Assembly (NCBI RefSeq): GCF_000521505.1
Contig: NZ_CP003915.1
Coordinates: 3,224,001 to 3,288,000 of the forward strand
Length of the DNA: 64,000 nucleotides
Source: Advenella mimigardefordensis DPN7
GTDB taxonomy: Bacteria > Pseudomonadota > Gammaproteobacteria > Burkholderiales > Burkholderiaceae_B
Direction of reading: 5' to 3'
In this document: in pieces, positions 36,291 to 44,032 of the stretch
Layout of the letters: each line of letters starts with the position of its first letter
Numbering within the stretch: position 1 is the first letter of the stretch
The notes under the pieces: model-generated
What the model saw: only the letters and a program-made list of their open reading frames with translations
Told to the model about the DNA's origin: nothing
Databases searched by the model: none
Translations under genes and position numbers: made by a program

Positions 36291-37238
36291 ATGGATAAGG
36301 TCGTCATCCCTGATTCAACGGCCGCCTTAAAGGGCAGTGCTCTGGCTGAGCCGGCTGCACTGTCCGCAGCTGTAGAGCGCAGCCGTCACCTGCGCGTCAA
36401 CCGCGTGCGCGATGGGATTCTGCAATCACAAACCGAGAACGATGCGGTTGCGGTTGAAACACCGGTAGCTGTTGAATTCAATGAAATCAATCATGCTGTC
36501 ATGCTGGCCACCCCGGACGATCTGGAAGATTTTGTCTGGGGTTTTTGCCTGACTGAAGGCATTGTGCGCTCGTCCGATGACATTCGTGATATCGAACAGG
36601 AACGCACAGCGCTGGGCATCATTATGCATGTCCAGATCAGCCCCGCATGCATGCAGTTTCTCAAAGAGCGACGCCGGCAAATGGCCGGCCGCACCGCCTG
36701 CGGCCTTTGCGGCGTTGAAACGCTGGCCGCGGTGCGCAGACTACCACCGGTGGCGCCCCCCAGTCGCACCGGCAACGCCTACCTATCGGTCAATGAACCT
36801 CCCGCGCAACATCATGACCTGCACGCCAAACCAGCAGGCATGACGCTGGTACAACTGCTCCAGGCCATGGACGCGCTGCGCGCGCAACAAGCGCTGCACC
36901 AGGAAACCGGCGCTACCCATGCCGCCGCCTGGGTGGCTGCCGGCAGCCAGAGCCCGTCTTTCATCAGGGAAGACGTAGGCCGTCATAACGCACTGGACAA
37001 AACCATCGGTGCCCTGCTGCGCAACAGCCAACCCATCGGCCAGGGCGCACTATTGGTATCGAGTCGCGCCAGCTTTGAGATGGTACAGAAAGCTGCAATG
37101 GCAGGCTGTCCGGTACTGGCGGCGGTCTCGGCACCCACTTCGGCAGCAATTGCGCTGGCCGAAGAAACCGGCATCACGCTGCTGGGCTTTACGCGCGGTC
37201 AGCAGGCCACCATCTACGCACATCCACAACGCTTTTAA
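36291..37238 (+). CDS. fdhD: formate dehydrogenase sulfurtransferase FdhD
   Basis: A 315-residue protein, called FdsC when encoded in fds operons, that delivers sulfur from the cysteine desulfurase IscS to the MGD cofactor so the formate dehydrogenase becomes active. It has TEGIVRS, GRTACGLCGVETLA (the persulfide Cys motif), REDVGRHNALDKTIG and SSRASFEMVQKAAMAGCPVL. A TTG one codon earlier is possible; ATG is used. It follows fdsA by 18 nt. Confidence 0.93.
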   Translation: MDKVVIPDSTAALKGSALAEPAALSAAVERSRHLRVNRVRDGILQSQTENDAVAVETPVAVEFNEINHAVMLATPDDLEDFVWGFCLTEGIVRSSDDIRDIEQERTALGIIMHVQISPACMQFLKERRRQMAGRTACGLCGVETLAAVRRLPPVAPPSRTGNAYLSVNEPPAQHHDLHAKPAGMTLVQLLQAMDALRAQQALHQETGATHAAAWVAAGSQSPSFIREDVGRHNALDKTIGALLRNSQPIGQGALLVSSRASFEMVQKAAMAGCPVLAAVSAPTSAAIALAEETGITLLGFTRGQQATIYAHPQRF

Positions 37239-37264
37239 TTATTATCGGATAAAGGTAAAAGACC

Positions 37265-37567
37265 ATGACCTCTCCACATGTATTCAATACAACTGCAATG
37301 CTCATCAAAATGGCAAACCAGATCGCCAGTTTTTTCGAAGCCCTGCCCGATAAAGAGGAAGGCCTGCAAAGCGTCTACCAGCATATCCGCAAGTTCTGGG
37401 AACCACGCATGCGTACCGCCCTGCTCGATTTTCTGGAACAGCATCCGGACGGGCAGGACGGAGAAATAGCCCTTTCAGCGTTCGCGCTGGAAGCCATCAA
37501 TAACCACAAGGCAGACCTCAAACCAGCAGAACCAACCACGCCATCAGCTACACCCGTTGCACCATAA
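37265..37567 (+). CDS. fdsD: formate dehydrogenase delta (accessory) subunit
   Basis: A 100-residue soluble protein, with LIKMANQIASFFEALPDKEEG, RKFWEPRMRTALLDFLEQHPDG and a Pro/Thr-rich C-terminal tail. This is FdsD, found with fdsGBAC operons and needed for or associated with the enzyme; its exact role is not established to my knowledge. It is in the operon with no gap for a promoter. Confidence 0.88.
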   Translation: MTSPHVFNTTAMLIKMANQIASFFEALPDKEEGLQSVYQHIRKFWEPRMRTALLDFLEQHPDGQDGEIALSAFALEAINNHKADLKPAEPTTPSATPVAP

Positions 37568-37610
37568 GGCCATCACGGCCCTACATAATCCATAATCCAA
37601 GGAGACACTT

Positions 37611-39011
37611 ATGAATCAAGCCGTTACCCGTGGCGGATTCTTCAGTAAGGAGCGGATCACAGCCGGTCCTGGTTTTAATAGGTGGATGGTTCCGCCTGCG
37701 GCATTAGCCATCCATCTATGTATCGGACAGGCCTATGCCTTTTCCGTATTCAATAAACCAATGACCCAGTTGCTGGGTATTTCCGAATCGGCGCCAGATG
37801 ACTGGACCATTCCGCAGTTGGGCTGGATTTTCAGTATTGCCATTGTTTTTCTCGGCCTGTCTGCTGCCTTTGCCGGCAAGTGGCTGGAAGAAGTAGGCCC
37901 ACGTAAAGCGATGTTCACCGCTGCCTGCTGCTTCGGTGGTGGCTTTATGGTAGCCGCGCTGGGCCTGCAACTGCATCAGTTATGGATGGTCTATTTCGGC
38001 TATGGCGTCCTGGGCGGCATCGGCCTGGGCGTGGGCTATGTCTCGCCTGTCTCGACACTGATTAAATGGTTTCCCGACAGACGCGGCATGGCCACCGGCA
38101 TGGCCATTATGGGTTTTGGCGGCGGCGCCATGATCGCCTCGCCGCTGTCACTTAAACTGATGAACGCCTTCAAGTCCGAAACCTCCATGGGGGTAACCGA
38201 GACCTTTCTGGTACTGGGTATCGTGTACTTTATCTACATGTGCATAGGCGCGCTCGCCGTACGTATTCCGCCTGCAGACTGGAAGCCTGAAGGCTGGACA
38301 CCGCCGGTACAGCAAAATGCCATGATCTCCCGCAATCACGTACACATTGACCGCGCGATCAAGACCCCTCAGTTCTGGCTTCTGTGGTGGGCGCTGTGCC
38401 TGAACGTGACCGCCGGTATCGGTGTACTTGGCCAGGCATCACTCATGATTCAGGAGAGCTTCCAGGGCATGATCACGGCAGCGGCGGCGGCCGGCTTTGT
38501 GGGCTTGTTGTCACTGGCCAATATGAGCGGACGCTTCCTGTGGTCAACCGTCTCGGACTATATCGGTCGTAAGGTGACCTACGGCACCTTCTTTGTTCTG
38601 GGCACGATTCTGTATCTGCTGGTGCCGGGCATGGGCACAGCGGGCCACGTGACCCTTTTTGTGCTGTTCTATCTGGTGATCCTGTCCATGTATGGCGGCG
38701 GCTTCTCCACAGTGCCCGCCTATCTGGCCGACCTTTTCGGCACACGTTATGTGGGTGGCATCCATGGCCGCCTGCTGACAGCCTGGTCGGCTGCAGGTAT
38801 TTTCGGTCCGGTGCTGGTCAATTACATTCGTGATTATCAGCTGCAAATGGGCATCCCGCGTTCCGACGTGTATATCTACACCATGTACGTGATGGCCGGG
38901 TTGCTGGTCATCGGTTTCATCTGCAATATGATGATCCGTCCGGTCAGTGCCGAGCATCATATGTCGGCAGAAAACATTGCTGCCGAGCCGATTGCGGCTG
39001 GCGCCAAATAA
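37611..39011 (+). CDS. MFS transporter, oxalate/formate antiporter family
   Basis: A 466-residue OFA-type carrier with twelve helices (FNRWMVPPAALAIHLCIGQAYAFSVF at the start, LGVGYVSPVSTLIKWFPDRRGMATGMAIMGFG in loop 2-3/TM4, and GGFSTVPAYLADLFGTRYVGGIHGRLLTAWS in the C half). Members exchange oxalate for formate or transport related anions. In this operon, downstream of fdsD by about 43 bp, formate (or oxalate) import is the natural guess. GGAG is 7 nt upstream of the ATG. Confidence 0.88.
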   Translation: MNQAVTRGGFFSKERITAGPGFNRWMVPPAALAIHLCIGQAYAFSVFNKPMTQLLGISESAPDDWTIPQLGWIFSIAIVFLGLSAAFAGKWLEEVGPRKAMFTAACCFGGGFMVAALGLQLHQLWMVYFGYGVLGGIGLGVGYVSPVSTLIKWFPDRRGMATGMAIMGFGGGAMIASPLSLKLMNAFKSETSMGVTETFLVLGIVYFIYMCIGALAVRIPPADWKPEGWTPPVQQNAMISRNHVHIDRAIKTPQFWLLWWALCLNVTAGIGVLGQASLMIQESFQGMITAAAAAGFVGLLSLANMSGRFLWSTVSDYIGRKVTYGTFFVLGTILYLLVPGMGTAGHVTLFVLFYLVILSMYGGGFSTVPAYLADLFGTRYVGGIHGRLLTAWSAAGIFGPVLVNYIRDYQLQMGIPRSDVYIYTMYVMAGLLVIGFICNMMIRPVSAEHHMSAENIAAEPIAAGAK

Positions 39012-39025
39012 CAGGGAGTGCATAA

Positions 39026-39151
39026 ATGGAAAATACGACTCAACGAAAAACCCCGGTCGCGCTGATCGTGGCTTTCTGGCTGCTGGTTGGCATCCCGCTG
39101 GTATGGGGTGTCTCCAACACCATCATTACTGCCGCAGCCTTGTTCAAATAA
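39026..39151 (+). CDS. 41-aa single-membrane-segment protein, MFS small subunit-like
   Basis: This short gene lies 14 nt after the MFS carrier stop. It starts MENTTQRKTPVALIVAFW (ATG at 39026, with GGGAG at 39013-39017) and ends TAAALFK. It has one hydrophobic segment of about 22 residues (VALIVAFWLLVGIPLVWGV) flanked by a positively charged N-terminus, so the C-terminus is probably outside. Small single-TM proteins in this position are annotated in related genomes as MFS transporter small subunits. A terminator follows at 39235. Its function is not known from the sequence. Confidence 0.8.
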   Translation: MENTTQRKTPVALIVAFWLLVGIPLVWGVSNTIITAAALFK

Positions 39152-39234
39152 TCACCTGACGGTAACCGGACCCCCGGCGGCGTGCATACGCTGGCCGCCC
39201 GGGCATATCTGGCCACCGCCGTCAATTGCTCCGT

Positions 39235-39271
39235 AACGCCGCAAAAAAGCACTGCTTGTTGCGGCGTTTTT
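39235..39271 (+). terminator. rho-independent terminator of the fds operon
   Basis: AACGCCGCAA (39235-39244) and TTGCGGCGTT (39259-39268) form a perfect 10-bp stem with a 14-nt loop, and the T-run TTTTT at 39267-39271 follows. It ends the transcript after the MFS carrier and small protein. Confidence 0.85.
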
Positions 39272-39272
39272 C

Positions 39273-39278
39273 TATAAT
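39273..39278 (+). promoter_or_regulatory. perfect -10 box upstream of the response-regulator gene
   Basis: TATAAT occurs 51 bp before the response-regulator ATG, directly after the fds terminator. No matching -35 is found at 17 bp; the terminator stem occupies that place. Weak, but it supports an independent transcript starting here. Confidence 0.35.
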
Positions 39279-39329
39279 GTGAGCACAGCTTGAGGCGTAT
39301 CGCGCCCGGCCTTTGTTCAAGGAACCCTC

Positions 39330-40025
39330 ATGAGCACTCACAAGCGCGTCCTTCTGGTCGAAGACGACATCAGTATTGCGGCCAATATCTGCAGCTACCT
39401 GGAAAAGAAAAACTATATGGTGGATGTCGCCTATGAAGGCAATGCCGCTATTTCCCTGCTTGGTCAGTATGTCTTTGACGCGGTTGTGCTGGATCTCGGA
39501 CTACCCGGCAAAAACGGCTTTGACGTGCTGCAATACATCCGTAACCAGGCCATGCTCAGCACCCCGGTGGTTATTCTCACCGCACGCGATGATCTGCAGG
39601 ACAAACTCACCGGTTTTTCCCTGGGCACCGATGATTATCTGACCAAACCGTTTTCCCTGAGTGAGCTGGAGGCGCGGGTGAATGCACTCATCAAGCGCGC
39701 CACCGGCAATGTCGCCAATCCGGTGCGACGCTGGGGCCAGATCGAGATCGATACGCGTTCGCACATTGTTTCCATCAAGGGCCTGCCGATACATCTGACG
39801 CGCAAATCCTACGACATTCTGAGTACCTTCGTGCAGCATCCCGGTGAAGTCATTACCAAAGAGCGCTTCGAGAGTCTGTTGTGGGCCGATGATCCGAAAT
39901 CCTCGGACGCCCTGCGCAGTCAGATTCATTTGCTGCGCAAGGCGCTGGCCGAACACGATTGTGATGTCATTGAAACGGTCCATGGCACCGGATGGCGTCT
40001 TGGCAAAGCGGAAGAACCAACATGA
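39330..40025 (+). CDS. OmpR-family response regulator
   Basis: A 231-residue protein with a receiver domain (LLVEDDISIAANIC acidic pocket, AVVLDLGLPGKNGFDVL phospho-Asp, VVILTARDDLQDK, DDYLTKPFSLSELEARV switch Lys) and a C-terminal winged helix (about 130-228) of OmpR/PhoB type with RSQIHLLRKAL and ETVHGTGWRLG. It is coupled to the kinase gene by ATGA (40022-40025). The signal and targets are not evident from neighbours. Confidence 0.92.
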   Translation: MSTHKRVLLVEDDISIAANICSYLEKKNYMVDVAYEGNAAISLLGQYVFDAVVLDLGLPGKNGFDVLQYIRNQAMLSTPVVILTARDDLQDKLTGFSLGTDDYLTKPFSLSELEARVNALIKRATGNVANPVRRWGQIEIDTRSHIVSIKGLPIHLTRKSYDILSTFVQHPGEVITKERFESLLWADDPKSSDALRSQIHLLRKALAEHDCDVIETVHGTGWRLGKAEEPT

Positions 40026-41344
40026 AAAGCCGCGGCTCATTGTCCTTAACGCAACGCATGGCGCTGGCACTGACCGGCGCCGTCACGCTTTTTGTCGTGG
40101 TCCTGTGCATCCTGTCGCTCTGGGCGTTCGACAGTATGGAAGACAATCTGGTGGACTCCACCCTGCTGGCTGAAAGGGACCGCATTGTTGCGCTGGACAC
40201 CCATCAGGCCAATCCCACCGGTGCCGGCGTGCAGGAAAGTCTGAACCAGCCTATCCGACGCTGGGACATTGCCACGCCCGGAGACGAGAACCAGTTGCCA
40301 CCCATGTTGCGCAACCTGGACGTTGGTGCACACTTCATGCATCCGGGCGACGATACCTGGCACGTACTGGTTTTTATGCGGGATGAAGGCAAAACGGTCC
40401 TGCTTTACGACGCAACCCTCAATGAGCGCCGCGTGCATGACTTTGCCCTCATCGTCATTATGGCAGGCCTGCTCTGCATCGGCCTATCGTATTTTCTGGC
40501 GCGCAGTGTCTCCAGGCGCATTACCGATCCGGTACAAAGCCTGACCCAGACCCTGTCCACGTGGGCGCCCGGCGCATCAAACCTCTCACCCAGCCGAAAT
40601 GACGAAGTGGGTCGCCTGATCGAAGCGTTCAACCGAATGCAAAGCCAGGTGGAAAAATCCATTGCGCAGGAAAAGGAGTTTTCTGCCAATCTGAATCATG
40701 AAATACGTACACCACTTACCACGATTCGCACCGATGCCGAACTGGCGCTGGAAGACGCCCAGATACTTGACGAAACCCGCATGCGATTAAAGCGTACCAT
40801 CAGCAATGTGGATCTGATTACCGACACACTGGAGAGTACCGTTCATCTGAAAACACAGGCGCGGCAAAACCCTGAGCCGGTCAACCTGCACGATTGCCTT
40901 GAAAATGCCTGGAGCACCAGCACCGGTGATGATGAGCTGATCAACTTGCAACTGGTCAACCAGTTGCTGCCGGGCGAAGTCATGACGGTTAATCGCTATG
41001 CGATGCAGATGATTATGCGCAACCTGATTCGCAACGCCCTGGAACATGCAGATGCCACGACCCTGACGGTCTATCTGTCGGGCACACGACTGTATTTCGA
41101 AGATAATGGCAAGGGTATTGCCCAGGCCGATCTGCCCCGAATTTTTGAACGTTATTATAGTGGGCACACACGTGATACACAGCCTGCAGAAGACGACAGC
41201 CTCCTTGCGGAGGCACCGCAGCGCCGCGGGTTGGGCCTGGCTATTGTGCAACACATTTGTGAACTGGAACACTGGACCATCCGCGCCGAATCGTCCACTC
41301 AGCCGGGTGCGTCCATGACGCGCTTTATATTGCAGGTATCATAA
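40022..41344 (+). CDS. sensor histidine kinase of the two-component pair
   Basis: A 440-residue membrane kinase. Two helices (ALTGAVTLFVVVLCILSLWAF near residue 20; IVIMAGLLCIGLSYFLA near 150) bracket a periplasmic sensor of about 100 residues. HAMP, then the H-box LNHEIRTPLTTIRTDAEL (phospho-His), and HATPase with LIRNALEHA (N box), FEDNGKGI (G1), GLGLAIV (G2). It phosphorylates the preceding regulator. Overlap with it is 4 nt. Confidence 0.92.
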   Translation: MKSRGSLSLTQRMALALTGAVTLFVVVLCILSLWAFDSMEDNLVDSTLLAERDRIVALDTHQANPTGAGVQESLNQPIRRWDIATPGDENQLPPMLRNLDVGAHFMHPGDDTWHVLVFMRDEGKTVLLYDATLNERRVHDFALIVIMAGLLCIGLSYFLARSVSRRITDPVQSLTQTLSTWAPGASNLSPSRNDEVGRLIEAFNRMQSQVEKSIAQEKEFSANLNHEIRTPLTTIRTDAELALEDAQILDETRMRLKRTISNVDLITDTLESTVHLKTQARQNPEPVNLHDCLENAWSTSTGDDELINLQLVNQLLPGEVMTVNRYAMQMIMRNLIRNALEHADATTLTVYLSGTRLYFEDNGKGIAQADLPRIFERYYSGHTRDTQPAEDDSLLAEAPQRRGLGLAIVQHICELEHWTIRAESSTQPGASMTRFILQVS

Positions 41345-41444
41345 GCGGGCTGACCGTATTGACGCCACGGCCATACCCTGTTGCCATACCATGCAAATTC
41401 GCCTCAGGCCTGCCTGCGGGCGAATCGCCATGTTGAAAACGGCT

Positions 41445-41472
41445 AAAAACGGGCGAAAAACAAAACGCCCGA
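41445..41472 (-). terminator. rho-independent terminator of the universal stress gene
   Basis: On the minus strand CGGGCG and CGCCCG form a 6-bp stem around a 10-nt loop, followed by a TTTTT run. It starts just downstream of the stop codon at 41473. Confidence 0.6.
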
Positions 41473-41940
41473 TTAACTGCCGCTTTGCTCTTTCAGCCGA
41501 TACACCAATACCGATGTATGGGCCAGCGACAGCACTTTGGTTGTCACGCTACCGAGCAGCAGGCGGGATAGCCCGCTGCGACCGTGGCTGGCGATATAAA
41601 TAAGATCGCAGCCATTTTCCTTGGCTGCTTCGACAATACCGTCAGCAACACTGTAATTGGAAATGATGAGCGAGGTTGCTTTTACATTTGCAGTCTGGGC
41701 TCGATCCAGCACCGGCTTCAGATAAGACTCGGCCTCCTTGCGCGCAGCCTCTTCATAGTCACCATCAGAGATGGCGTAGGAAGCGGCCATGCCGTCAAAA
41801 CCGATCAATGTTGAAAAGGGTTGCGTCACATTGATGGCGATCACCTCGGCGCTGTTCTGCCGTGCAAAGCAAATGCCTGAATTGGCTGCCCGCGCAGAAA
41901 TGTCCGAACCGTCGATAGGGAGAAGAATTTTATTGAACAT
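41473..41940 (-). CDS. universal stress protein (UspA family)
   Basis: A 155-residue protein with the nucleotide-binding motif IASHGRSGLSRLLLGSVTTKVL (G-x2-G-x9-G-S) and N-terminal ILLPIDGSDISARA. It is an ATP-binding stress protein of the UspA fold; the exact role is not known. It ends in a terminator. The small phosphatase-like gene upstream on the same strand (gap of 11 bp) is probably in the same operon. Confidence 0.9.
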   Translation of the reverse strand: MFNKILLPIDGSDISARAANSGICFARQNSAEVIAINVTQPFSTLIGFDGMAASYAISDGDYEEAARKEAESYLKPVLDRAQTANVKATSLIISNYSVADGIVEAAKENGCDLIYIASHGRSGLSRLLLGSVTTKVLSLAHTSVLVYRLKEQSGS

Positions 41941-41951
41941 AGTGGGACTCC

Positions 41952-42305
41952 TTAAGACTGCGATGTTTCCTGTTTAGCCGCATTATATAAATGCGTGCAC
42001 CGCGTACCCGAGCGGCAGTATGCCAGCACCGGTGCGGGTAAGGTGTCAAGATATTGGCGAAAAGCCCTGACGTCATCGGGTGTAATGGCGCCACTGACGA
42101 CAGGCTGATAAACCACCGTCAGACCAGCCTGCTCACCGGCTTTGATCACATCGGCCGAAGCCGGCTGCGAGTCACCACCTTCATAATCGGGACGGTTGAT
42201 AATGACACTGCGATAGCCCGCTGCCTTGACAGCGGCCATATCTTCAGCGCCCAGCTGAGGCGCGACCGCCAGCGTGTCACTTAACGGGGTAATGGGTGTT
42301 GACAT
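41952..42305 (-). CDS. beta-lactamase hydrolase-like protein, phosphatase/sulfurtransferase fold (DUF442)
   Basis: A 117-residue protein. A Cys-x5-Arg loop is visible as AYCRSGTRCTHLY, preceded by the family core (AVAPQLGAEDMAAVKAAGYRSVIINRP). Members of this TIGR01244-type family are annotated as sulfur transferases or phosphatase-like proteins; in sulfide metabolism a homologous domain is fused to a metallo-beta-lactamase (Blh). Here it stands alone, in an operon with UspA. Activity is inferred from the loop only. Confidence 0.8.
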   Translation of the reverse strand: MSTPITPLSDTLAVAPQLGAEDMAAVKAAGYRSVIINRPDYEGGDSQPASADVIKAGEQAGLTVVYQPVVSGAITPDDVRAFRQYLDTLPAPVLAYCRSGTRCTHLYNAAKQETSQS

Positions 42306-42579
42306 ATGTCCTCACAGAGTGTCGGGCAGAAACGCGGCTGGATATACAGCGAACAGAAACCAGCTCCGACAGTTTGATGCCAGGGCATCATGATTGAAGA
42401 TTGCCTGAACTGCCATTTGCCACCTGATCACAGCTGAAATAGCGTGCAGCAAAGGAGCGAAATAGGACAGCGGCCCGAAATGATTTTATGCCAGTTTAAC
42501 GCAGCATCTGATACAAATTTAACCCAATATCTATAAAATAGCATCAGTAATTTCACCACGATCTGATTTAAAACAGTAA

Positions 42580-43137
42580 ATGACTGATTTCTTCCGCGTT
42601 CGTCCGGCAACCGCTCAGGACATGTCTGCCGTCGCGCAAATTTATGCCTGGCATGTACTGCACGGCATTGCGACTTTTGAAGAAACCGTACCAGATCAAA
42701 ACCAAATGCTTGAGCGTTTTACCCAGATCACCGCACAGGGTTATCCCTATATCGTTGCGGAAAAAGACGGCGAGGTTATCGGCTATGCATACGCATCTTC
42801 GTTTCGACCACGCATAGCCTATCGCTATACAGTTGAGAATGCCATTTATCTGCGCCATGATCTCGGACGCATGGGTGCAGGATCCCAATTGCTGGCTGAA
42901 TTGATCCGACTCTGCGAGGCGGGCCCCTGGCGCCAGATGATCGCCGTGATCGGCAATAGCGCCAATGCCGGGTCCATAGCGGTACACCGCAAGGCCGGCT
43001 TTGAAATGATTGGTACGCTGCGCGCGACCGGCTTCAAACACGGCCAGTGGGTTGATACGGTCATGATGCAGCGCGCCCTGTCAGGCGGCGCCCAGACGCT
43101 ACCCGATAACACGGACACAAGCCCGCTCGCGCCCTAG
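42580..43137 (+). CDS. GNAT N-acetyltransferase (phosphinothricin acetyltransferase-like)
   Basis: A 185-residue acetyl-CoA-dependent acyltransferase: RPATAQDMSAVAQIYAWHVLHGIATFEE at the start, HDLGRMGAGSQLLAELIRLC (acetyl-CoA loop, motif A), IGNSANAGSIAVHRKAGFEMIG and HGQWVDTVMMQR. The group includes Pat/Bar-like enzymes acetylating glutamate-like substrates. The substrate is unknown here. About 270 bp of non-coding DNA precede it. It is convergent with the deacetylase gene, 10 bp away. Confidence 0.88.
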   Translation: MTDFFRVRPATAQDMSAVAQIYAWHVLHGIATFEETVPDQNQMLERFTQITAQGYPYIVAEKDGEVIGYAYASSFRPRIAYRYTVENAIYLRHDLGRMGAGSQLLAELIRLCEAGPWRQMIAVIGNSANAGSIAVHRKAGFEMIGTLRATGFKHGQWVDTVMMQRALSGGAQTLPDNTDTSPLAP

Positions 43138-43147
43138 CGTTCGGCAC

Positions 43148-43960
43148 TCAGGTTGGATAGCGTGCCAGCCGAGTGGCCTGCGCGGTGAGCAATTGCCCAA
43201 AGGCATCGCTTTTGAGGAACGCGAATTCCGCCGCCCGCTGCTCGCCAATACTATCTTTCGGATCGACACCATCTGCCGGATGGCACATAATGACAATCCG
43301 CTCTCCGGCTTCGGCCAGCCACTCCCGCATATGCTGCTCGAAACGGGCGCTGCCACCAGCCAGCGCGTAGATACCGGCAAAATCGTCGTTATAGGGAAAA
43401 TCAATACGCTGCAGGCGTCGACGCAGCGCACTACTGCCCAGCAGCGCGATCAGCCGCGCCTTCCATTGCAAGCCCCGGGCCAGCGAAGCATTGCGCATCG
43501 CCGTAGAGCGCACCCAGAAATCATCACAATCGTAACGCCGAATCAGCACATCCATCAGCGCGTCACGGATTTGCGGAAACTGGTGAACATGCTGATGACC
43601 GTCAAAAAAATCCGGCTCGCGTTTCATATGCTTTTCAAACAGATCGCATTGGCGTTCAATGGAGCGCACTAAAATGGCCGGCTTCAGCCGGCGCAGCCAT
43701 GCACTCACCATCAGGCGCGACAGGGGCTGGTGAAAATGAGTATCCTGTCCCAGTTGCTCGGTGAAATTAATATGCAAGCCGATGTCAATATCCAGGCCGC
43801 GCAACTGGTGCGCGCCTGCTGCCCACGCATCCGCCTGCGTCAGGCAACTGGTGGCACTGATCCGGTGCGCGGCAGCCAGTTGAAAGACAGCCTGATTGAC
43901 GTACTCATTCAAACCGAAATCATCAACGCAGAGGGTAAGCTGTTTTTTCTTGTGTGCCAT
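43148..43960 (-). CDS. YdjC/HpnK (ChbG)-family carbohydrate deacetylase
   Basis: A 270-residue deacetylase with metal-site motifs LCVDDFGLNEYVNQAV (DD), IGLHINFTE and DGHQHVHQFPQIR, and a C-terminal IVIMCHPADGVD. YdjC-fold enzymes remove N-acetyl groups from sugars; members include ChbG, HpnK and NaxD, the last of which deacetylates undecaprenyl-linked N-acetylgalactosamine for lipid A modification. It is encoded downstream of a GT2 enzyme on the same strand, which supports a NaxD-like role. Substrate inferred. Confidence 0.85.
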   Translation of the reverse strand: MAHKKKQLTLCVDDFGLNEYVNQAVFQLAAAHRISATSCLTQADAWAAGAHQLRGLDIDIGLHINFTEQLGQDTHFHQPLSRLMVSAWLRRLKPAILVRSIERQCDLFEKHMKREPDFFDGHQHVHQFPQIRDALMDVLIRRYDCDDFWVRSTAMRNASLARGLQWKARLIALLGSSALRRRLQRIDFPYNDDFAGIYALAGGSARFEQHMREWLAEAGERIVIMCHPADGVDPKDSIGEQRAAEFAFLKSDAFGQLLTAQATRLARYPT

Positions 43961-44032
43961 ATCGCATTCTGTCCCGGTTGGTTATTTCAGATAAGCCATT
44001 GCTGATACACCTTCTACCAGACAATACCCCTA

